A stretch of 64,000 nt of DNA, taken from NCBI GenBank assembly GCA_038501785.1, contig JBAMJR010000189.1, forward strand, positions 6,535,001 to 6,599,000, written 5' to 3'. Below, one piece after another: positions 57,113 through 64,000 of this stretch. This DNA is from Myoxocephalus aenaeus. Lineage: Eukaryota; Chordata; Actinopteri; Perciformes; Cottidae. The notes below the pieces were generated by a model that searched no databases, was not told the DNA's origin, and was given only the letters and a program-made list of their open reading frames with translations. Made by a program: the position numbers and the translations under genes. Positions within the stretch are counted from its first letter, which is position 1. Every line of letters begins with the position of its first letter.

Positions 57113-57154
57113 TCACGTTAAGTATCATTATTATGTTTTCTTCATGTACATTTA

Positions 57155-59142
57155 GATAAGATAAGATAATCCTTTATTAGTCCCGCAGTGGGGAAATTGC
57201 AGGATTTACAGCAGCCTTGCACACAATAGAGACACATAGTAAAACAATAAAATAATATAAATAAAATAACAATAAACAGTAGTAAAAACAGTAAGAGAAG
57301 AATACAGTAGCAATTTTAAAATAAATATACAGACGGAATAAGAGTATATAAAAGTACTTAAATGTATTTATATTGCACCAGGTGAGTGCAATTAAAGTGT
57401 CCACAGTGAGTAAAGTGTCCAAAAGTGATTAAAGTGTTAGTGGTTTACTAAGAACTCAGCTTATTGTGCAGCCTGACAGCAACGGGAAGAAAGGACTAGC
57501 GGTACCTCTCCCTCAGACACCGGGGGTGAATCAGCCGGTGGCTGAAGGAGCTGTGCAGTGCTGCCAGAGTGTCCTGCATGGGGTGGGAGGCGTGGCTTAT
57601 CATGGATGAGAGCTTACTCATCATCCTCCTGTCTCCCACCACCTCCACAGTATGCAGAGGACGCCCCAGCACGCTGCTGGCCTTCTTCATCAGCTTGTTC
57701 AGTCTCCTCCTGTCAGCTGCCGTGATGCTGCTGCACCAGAAGACCACGCCATAGAAGATGGCTGATGCCACCACAGAGTCAAAGAAGGTCTTCAAGAGTG
57801 CTCCCTGCACCCCAAAAGACCTCAGTCTCCTCAGCAGAAAAAGTCTGCTCAGTCCCTTTTTGTAGAGAGCGTGTGCGTGGTCAGACCAGTCCAGTTTATT
57901 GTTCAAGTGAACACCCAGGTACTTATAAGATTTAACGATCTCAATGTCCAGTCCCTGTATGCTCACCGGTACCGGAGGAGAGCGTTTACCCCGGCGGAAG
58001 TCCACCACCAGCTCCTTGGTCTTGCTGGAGTTTATCTGGAGGCGGTTCGGCTGGCACCATCCTAAAAAGTCTTGGTTCAGTTCTCTGTACTCCCTGTCAT
58101 CATCGGTGGAGATGAGGCCGACGATTGCAGAGTCGTCAGAGAACTTTTGCATGTGGCAGTTGGCAGAGTTGTGTTTAAAGTCTGAGGTGTAAATGGAGAA
58201 GAGGGATGGAGCCAGAACGGTTCCTTGTGTAGCCCCCGTGCTGCAGGACACCCGATCTGACTCACACTCCCGTATCCGCACATACTGTGGACGGTTGGTG
58301 AGGTAGTCCAGGATCCATGCAGTGAGGTGGTGGTCCACCCCGTTCTGCTCCAGCTTGTCCCTCAGAAGTAAAGGCTGGATGGTGTAGAAGGCACTGGAGA
58401 AGTCGAAAAACATGACTCTCACAGTGCTTCCAGCCTTTTCCAGGTGAGAGAGGCATCTCTGCAGCAGGAAGATGACGGCGTCATCCACCCCGATGGCTGG
58501 TCAAATCTGTTAAAAAATAAGTTCAGCTCATTCACCCACTTTTGGTCCCCCTCAGGCTGTTGGCTGGGCCCCTTGAACCCAGAAATGGCCTTGAGGCCCT
58601 TCCAGACCCCGATGGTGTTATTCTGCTGCAGCTGGTCCTCCATCTTCGTCCTGTATATCTCTTTCCCCTCCCTGATCTTCATCCTCAGCTCCCTCTGCAC
58701 AGTCCTCAGCTCCTCCTTGTTACTAGATCTAAAAGCCCTCTTCTTCTCCTTGAGGAGGGCCTTTATCTCCGGGGAGATCCAGGGTTTGCCATTGGAGAAA
58801 GACCGTACAGTCCTGGTGGGTATGGTGTTCTCCACACAGAAGTTGATATAGTCCGTGATGCAGTCGGTGAGACCGTCGACGTCTTCCCCATGGGCATCAC
58901 TGAATACCTCCCACACAGTTGTCTCAAAACAGTCCTTCAGAGCCTCCTCGGCTCCATCGGTCCATCGTCTAAATGTACGGGTCACAGCTGGCTGCTTCTG
59001 TGCAAGAGTTGTGTACACAGGCAGGAGGTGCACCAGGTTGTGATCAGATCGGCCCAGGGGAGGGAGTGGTGTTGATGAGTATGCCTCCTTGGTGTTGGCA
59101 TAGAGGAGATCCAGTGTTTTACTGTCTCTGGTGTGGCATTTG
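57155..59142 (-). mobile_element. Rex1-like LINE, minus orientation, with internal deletion
   Basis: The 3' end (left) reads 'gataagataagataatcctt' followed by 'tattagtcccgcagtgggga', the known Rex1-type tail with short tandem repeats. The 5' edge at about 59142 lies inside the endonuclease. About 200 codons of the RT N-terminal half are deleted near 58490-58505. Confidence 0.87.
57496..59142 (-). pseudogene. Rex1-like endonuclease/reverse transcriptase, internally deleted
   Basis: The 5' piece (59142-58502) has the endonuclease end (TKEAYSS…, LGRSDHNLVHLLP) and a connector FRRWTDGAEEALKDCF… NKEELRTVQRELRMKI… ending LFFNRFDQPSG. A deletion removes the RT fingers, and the frame restarts as GVDDAVIFLLQRCLSHLEKA. 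Motif A FFDFSSAFYTI, GATQGTVLAPSLFSIY and the catalytic FSDD box follow, then VDFRRGKRSPPV, a KSYKYLGVHLNNKLDW thumb and a C-terminus ending RLIHPRCLRERYR (57496). The 3' half is open for 330 codons with its Asp residues intact, so the deletion and the missing endonuclease start are the main defects. Confidence 0.88.
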
Positions 59143-59784
59143 TAGTTTTTTCTACTTCTCTTTTAAATGTGTTTTTAATGCACAGATAGAAATGATTGCA
59201 CATAAAAACCATAAATTGTCCTCTGAAGGAGACGCTAACAGGACTCTTTGACCTTCAGCCCTTCCGGATGATTCATTGTAGATGATCCTCTCATGGCTCC
59301 ATTCATAAATCATCCATAAATCATTCATAAATCATCCATATATCGCCGCTCTGCTTGCTGCTTGAGCGTTGCTGGGGAGGTGACGTGTGCACATTCCAAA
59401 ACGTTGATTCCTCTCGTATGAAGATGGATGCCATGCTTCTTCCCTTCAGATCACTGTGCAGCCGCCTCCGCAGCGCGTTTCCACTGTACTGGTGCGATGG
59501 GAGACGCTTGAACCTCCACGTGGACTGGGAGGGTTTGTTCCAGAAGCTGATGAGAGACTGTAAAGTCAAGTTTTACATTCAACATGATATCAATTCATAA
59601 AACTGTTCCGTTTCTGGCTGAAATGTAAAAATGTTTTTTTTTATTTTATTTTGGCATTATTTACAGTCAATATAATTATTATGTCCCATCTCAAGGTTCG
59701 CCCACATGGAATATGAATCAACATTCTTTCTAAATGTGTGTAAATGTTGTGGAGATAATTCAGGTAAAAACTCAAATGGCAACC
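59143..59784. other. Unrecognised stretch with a 'cataaatcatc' repeat
   Basis: A short tandem 'cataaatc(a/c)tt/cc' run lies at 59306-59341. An ORF at 59355-59600 has no domain and its GC-rich core stands alone. Confidence 0.4.
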
Positions 59785-60060
59785 TGCTGGTGGCGCTGGA
59801 GAAAAAAAACACATCTGTTTTCAAGATTCAACCTCTGGGGACCACAAATAAAAAATATTAAAATGTAGTTCCAGTCGGTGACGGGGATGTTGAGATATTT
59901 CTCAGGTTCAGTGAAAACTGGCTGGTGGCGCTGGATGAAAAGTCAGAGGATCACTAACGTCAGTAGGGTTCATCCTCCGGGGATCATGAGTAACTGTGCG
60001 AGGAAAAGTTAAAGGATTTTTTAGCATCCATCCTCTGGGATGGATCCTCCAAATGTAAAA
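59785..60060 (+). repeat. Dispersed repeat family U, two units, forward
   Basis: 'ctgctggtggcgctgga' and 'ctggctggtggcgctggatg', then 'aaaagtcagaggatcac' and 'ttcatcctccggggatcatg'. I recognise this as a very common teleost unit of ~100-130 bp. Inverted units lie at 61695-61855. Confidence 0.7.
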
Positions 60061-60115
60061 TGTCAAATTTTAATTTTAATTTCTCTAATTTAAAATGTCA
60101 AATATTTGTTTTATA

Positions 60116-61609
60116 CACCGCGTTCCACATTATTATGCAAATTACACTTTGCTCAGATTTTCCTAAATAGTAATGCACAGTCAGTCAGTATCATTTTCAA
60201 GTCATCAACTGTTAGAGTATAAGTCAAATTCTATTGAACAAACCTCCTAATGATAACAGTATTTTTTTCAAAAATAAAAAACTCAAAATGCAGTGTTCCA
60301 AATTATTATGCAGAATTTCAGAATTTCAGAGTTTCAAGATATTTTATAGGTTGTAAAGAACAAAAAAAATGTAATTTGTTGAATTTGCAGCATTAGGAGG
60401 TCATATTTACTGAAATCAAGAAAAGTTTGAATCAAAAACATCTTAACAGGTCAAGTTACATGTTAACATAGGACCCCTTCTTTGATATCAACTTCACAAT
60501 TCTTGCATCCATTGAACTTGTGAGTTCTTTGATAGTTTCTGCTTTAATGTCTTTGCAGGATGCCATAATAGCCTCCCAGAGCACCTGCTTGGATGTGAAC
60601 TGCCTTCCACCCACATAGATCTTTTGCTTGATGATGCTCCAAAGGTTCTCAATAGGGTTAAGGTCAGGGGAAGATGGGGGCCACACCATGAGTTTCTCTC
60701 CTTTTATGCCCATAGCAGCCAATGCCCCAGAGGTATTCTTTGCAGTATGACATGGTGCATTGTCATGCATGAATATGATTTTGCTACGGAAGGCACGGTT
60801 CTTCTTTTTGTAGCACAGAAGAAAGTGGTCAGTCAGAAACTCTACATACTTTGCCGAGGTCATTTTCACACCGTCAGGGACCCTGAAGGGGCCTACCAGC
60901 TCTCTCCCCATGATTCCGGCCCAAAACATGACTCCGCCACCTCCTTGTTGACGTCTCAGCCTTGTTGGGACATGGTGGCCATTCACCAACCATCCACTAC
61001 TCCATCCATCAGGACCATCAAGGGTTGCACGGCACTCATCCGTAAACAAAACAGTTTGAAAGTTAGTCTTCATGTAGTCCTGAGCCCACTGCAACCTTTT
61101 TTGCTTGTGAGCTTGGTTTAGGGGTGGCCGAATAACAGGTTTAAGGACACTTGCAAACCTCTTGAGCATCCTACATCTTGAAGTTCGCGAGACTCCAGAG
61201 GCACCAGCGGCTTCAAACACCTGTTTGCTGCTATTCAATGGCATTTTAGTGGCTGCTCTCTTAACCCTACGCATTTGTTTGGCAGAAATCTTCCTTATTT
61301 TGCCTTTGTCTGAACGAACCCGCTTGTGCTGTGAATCGGTGACAAATTTCTTCACCGTCCGATGATCACGCGCAATTCTTTTGGAAATATCCAATGTTGT
61401 GATACCTTGACCAAGGTATTGCACTATTTGCCGCTTTTCAGCAGCAGAGAGATCCTTTTTCTTCCCCATTTTGCCTGAAACATGTAGCTTGATTTCAATC
61501 ATCCAAATAGCCCTGAGACACAATACCATCCATGAGTTTCATTGAAAAAACAAAAAATTAATGTTTATGACCCTTAAATACAATTTGCCTAATAATGTGG
61601 AACGCGGTG
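60116..61609 (-). mobile_element. Complete Tc1-like transposon, DD37E type
   Basis: 1494 bp between TA dinucleotides (60114-60115 and 61610-61611). Inverted ends CACCGCGTTCCACATTATTA and TAATAATGTGGAACGCGGTG match over the first 20 bases and continue to ~28 with one difference. The gene inside is uninterrupted. With intact ends and gene this copy could be autonomous. Confidence 0.95.
60456..61469 (-). CDS. Tc1-like transposase (DD37E), intact
   Basis: 337 codons from MGKKKDLSAAEKR (61469); an in-frame ATG 20 codons upstream gives 357, but family proteins begin MGKK, so I prefer the inner start. Order: helix-turn-helix SAAEKRQIVQYLGQGITTLD to DHRTVKKFV (~8-43), basic linker DKGKIRKIS (~54-62), second DNA-binding region to ~115, catalytic Asp144 (FTDECR), glycine-rich QQGGGGVMFWAG (~174-185), Asp236 (MHDNAPCH) and Glu274 (SPDLNPIENLW). 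I count 37 residues between Asp236 and Glu274, the DD37E signature of the TRT group, rather than 34 as in classic Tc1. The enzyme would bind the inverted ends, cut them and insert the element at TA. No stop, frameshift or lost catalytic residue is seen. Confidence 0.95.
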   Translation of the reverse strand: MGKKKDLSAAEKRQIVQYLGQGITTLDISKRIARDHRTVKKFVTDSQHKRVRSDKGKIRKISAKQMRRVKRAATKMPLNSSKQVFEAAGASGVSRTSRCRMLKRFASVLKPVIRPPLNQAHKQKRLQWAQDYMKTNFQTVLFTDECRATLDGPDGWSSGWLVNGHHVPTRLRRQQGGGGVMFWAGIMGRELVGPFRVPDGVKMTSAKYVEFLTDHFLLCYKKKNRAFRSKIIFMHDNAPCHTAKNTSGALAAMGIKGEKLMVWPPSSPDLNPIENLWSIIKQKIYVGGRQFTSKQVLWEAIMASCKDIKAETIKELTSSMDARIVKLISKKGSYVNM

Positions 61610-61694
61610 TATGGACTAATGAGTCTGACAAAGCTGAATTGCTGCAACAACAACAACAAAAAAGCTAAATTGCTACAAAAAGATATCTCAATAT

Positions 61695-61855
61695 CTCCTT
61701 TATGGACTGGCACAACATTTTGATTTGTGGTCCCCAGAGGATGATCCCGACTGACTCAAGTGATCCTCTGACTTTTCATCCAGCAGAAATATCTGAGAAT
61801 AACATCCACTTTGAAGGACTGGCACAACATTTTAATTTGTGGTCCCCAGAGCATG
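61695..61855 (-). repeat. Dispersed repeat family U, two units, inverted
   Basis: 'gtggtccccagaggatgatc', 'gatcctctgacttttcatcc' and again 'gtggtccccagagcatggat' are the reverse complement of the units at 59785-60060. 'gactggcacaacattt' precedes both. Confidence 0.7.
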
Positions 61856-62873
61856 GATCCTAAAAACTCCTTTTCCTCGTTTAATTTAATTAAAAAAGGA
61901 CACACCAACACATCAGTACCGGTTAAATGCAGGACTCTTACTGTGAAACTATTACTGGTACTAACGTATTATTTGAGTTCTTCCAGATTGTGGGCGCATC
62001 ACGATGTTATAGTGGAAACAGCGCGTGTCTCCGGTTGCATTTTCATGAGTAAGCTCCTCTATTATTTATTTTCAATTCTGAAAATGAAGGAATATTTGAT
62101 TCATGATCAGGACTGATGTTTGTTGAAAGATTTAACTCTGTGAAAGTAGAATATAATATGAACATAAAGCATGTTATAGCAGTTGAACGGGACAGTTGTA
62201 TCCTTTAAGGACATCAGAGAGGTCTTTCATAGAGGTTAAAACTAGATTTTGACCAGAAGGCTTCATGCAGACAGAACCCCTCCCCCGCAGCCGGACTGTA
62301 AGCCATCAAATCATTTCCATTGCAATAACTTCCCAACATAAATGATTGTGACTCTGCAGCACATGTAACCACTTCTCCGATGTTTACGTGTTCTCTCCAC
62401 TATAAATCCTAAAGCTCCTTTTCCTTGGAAGAGGTCTCGTCCAGAGAAAAAGGAGACATCAACAAACCCTCCGGTGCCACGTTCGCCGAGCTCTTCGGTC
62501 AAATATTCGGAGAAAACGTGAAAGAAAAAGAGACTTCTGTGCTGGTTTTATGCACATGATGAATCATAAATGTTCCGTGAGACCTCAATGAACTGCTTTA
62601 CATCACTGTGACATAAATAGTAAAGTAATAAGAGCCTTTGCTGTGGTTACATTCATGCAAAAACTGTAAAGGTCGGCCAAGTCTTTACTGTGACTCAAAC
62701 TGTGTTTAATGCACGCGGTCTGAGACGGTGAATACAAAGTGGTTCGCATGCAGGAGACATTGATAATTGTCTCTTTAGTCGGTGGAGCGCTGCCAAAACA
62801 ACCAATAAATCCTGACGCGTCATGCGCTAACGGGTGTCATCGCCACGACTCACAACTTCTGTATCTGTGTGTT
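61856..62873. other. Unrecognised stretch
   Basis: No supported gene or repeat. Confidence 0.4.
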
Positions 62874-63290
62874 GTTTAACACATGAAGCATAGACTTCTA
62901 TACAACCAGAGCAGTCGCCCCCTGATGGTCAGTAGAGAGAATGCAGCTTTAACACACAAAGCTTAGACTTCTATACAACCAGAGCAGTCGCCCCATGGTG
63001 GTCAGTAGAGAGAATGCAGCTTTAACACACGAAGCTTAGACTTCTATACAACCAGAGCAGTCGCCCCCTGGTGGCCAATAGAGATAATGCAGCTTTAATA
63101 CATGAAGCATAGACTTCTATACAACCAGAAGAGTCACCCCCTAGTGGTCAGTAGAGAGAATGCAGCTTTAACACATGAAGTATAGACTTCTATACAACCA
63201 GAAGAGTCACCCCCTAGTGGTCAGTAGAGAGAATGCAGCTTTAACACATGAAGTATAGACTTGACTCTTCACTCACCAGAAGTCGCCGCC
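62874..63290 (+). repeat. Interspersed repeat family S, copy 5 (five units, array only)
   Basis: Five ~73-bp units with cores near 62915, 62989, 63062, 63135 and 63209; the last two differ little, suggesting recent duplication. The family's unique upstream part is absent, and the 3' end is reduced to 'ccagaagtcgccgcctgcct'. Confidence 0.82.
63062..63077 (-). promoter_or_regulatory. CTCF-like core motif
   Basis: Minus strand reads TGGCCACCAGGGGGCG, identical to the motif at 4443-4458. Neighbouring units carry near matches (CCACTAGGGGGTG type). Binding is not shown. Confidence 0.5.
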
Positions 63291-63330
63291 TGCCTTTGAC
63301 AATAACCTTTTCTCTTTAGATGCATCCGGT

Positions 63331-63465
63331 CTTACAAAATAAAGGCCTCGCAGGTCTAACAAATGAAGGCAATTCAGATCCTACAAAATAAAGGACCTAC
63401 AGGTCTTAAAAAAAGAAAGGCCTCCCAGATACTACAAAATAAAGGCCCTACTGGTCTTACAAGGC
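63331..63465. repeat. Minisatellite, 'acaaaataaaggcc' units of ~32 bp
   Basis: Four units of 'tacaaaataaaggcct' followed by a variable 'cgcaggtctaa' or 'ccagatac' segment. Confidence 0.8.
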
Positions 63466-64000
63466 GACTCACCACGCAGAAAGCCAAGTAGACCAAAAGC
63501 ATTCAGCTGATACTTGAGTATCTAATCATCCTGAGTTTCACTGACAGGAAATTGGTTTTGTCGCCATTAAATCATCTAAAAACTCAGACCATTCCTGCTG
63601 ATTTATAACCAAAACTCTGTCCAATAAATGATCTTTGATTTAGAAGCTGCCAGTTGGTCAGCTGTGGCTTTTCCAGTCCCGACGAGAGAAAACAAACTGC
63701 AGAGGCGATCACATCCTGAGAGGGTCGGTCAGGTCCAGGTCTCATTCAAACCCTCAGAGATGACATCACAGCCGGCTCAGTTTCTCTTGGCCAAGTTCAA
63801 GGCAGAGAAGGTCTGAGGTTACAGATTTACCACTCGACATGAAGCCAACTCTTACGAACACGTAGCTGTCGGCCGGATGGATTGTCGATGTTATCTGACA
63901 GGTTTGTTGTGTCTGAATTAGATCATCAGCATCGTGTCGCTGAATCATCCTCATGGTGTCTAACGATCTTTATTTTAAACCAAAGGTTTCCAGAGATGTT
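63466..64000. other. Unrecognised stretch to the window end
   Basis: Two ~62-codon ORFs on opposite strands without domains. No gene supported. Confidence 0.4.

Noticed and set aside
59355..59600. GC-rich ORF, possible exon
   Set aside because: No recognisable domain; splice signals are weak and unpaired.

Overview
This window looks like gene-poor, repeat-rich nuclear DNA of a ray-finned (teleost) fish. I infer this from the mix of repeats: L2-type and Rex1/CR1-like LINEs, Tc1-like, hAT-like, Harbinger-like and piggyBac-like DNA elements, long GT microsatellites, and several families I recognise as typical of teleosts. No operon, rRNA, tRNA, CRISPR array or intact host gene can be supported. 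The only intact-looking genes belong to mobile elements.

Layout. 1-9 kb: mostly unrecognised AT-rich DNA with two piggyBac-like non-autonomous elements, an AAGATGG minisatellite, and a repeat ('family S') whose ~73-bp units contain a CTCF-like motif. 9-12.5 kb: GT microsatellite, a 36-bp minisatellite, a Tc1-like end fragment and a 5'-truncated L2. 12.7-18.3 kb: two related piggyBac-like elements in direct order; the first has swollen by internal tandem repeats and a LINE insertion. 18.5-22.3 kb: a Harbinger-like element carrying an L2 with an open reverse transcriptase. 22.3-27.7 kb: a LINE split by a hAT element, itself split by a piggyBac-like element. 27.9-35 kb: solo-LTR candidate, hAT MITE and a decayed LINE. 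37.7-43.3 kb: two more Harbinger-like copies in opposite orientation; the second holds a Tc1-like transposon that holds a hAT MITE. 43.3-54.6 kb: family S arrays, minisatellites, a Tc1-like deletion derivative and a second solo-LTR candidate. 56.8-63.5 kb: a Rex1-like LINE, a complete Tc1-like transposon with intact transposase, and a last family S array.

The elements relate to one another mainly as a record of successive insertions. In several cases the window contains both the filled site and an empty paralogous site, so insertion order and target duplications can be read directly. No new enzymatic system is evident. The most notable signals are two three-level transposon nests with readable target sites, dispersed tandem arrays of CTCF-like motifs, an intact transposase with DD37E spacing, a reused insertion site inside Harbinger-like copies, and a short ORF shared by the two large piggyBac-like elements. 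Family names are from memory of motifs and termini; no database search was possible.
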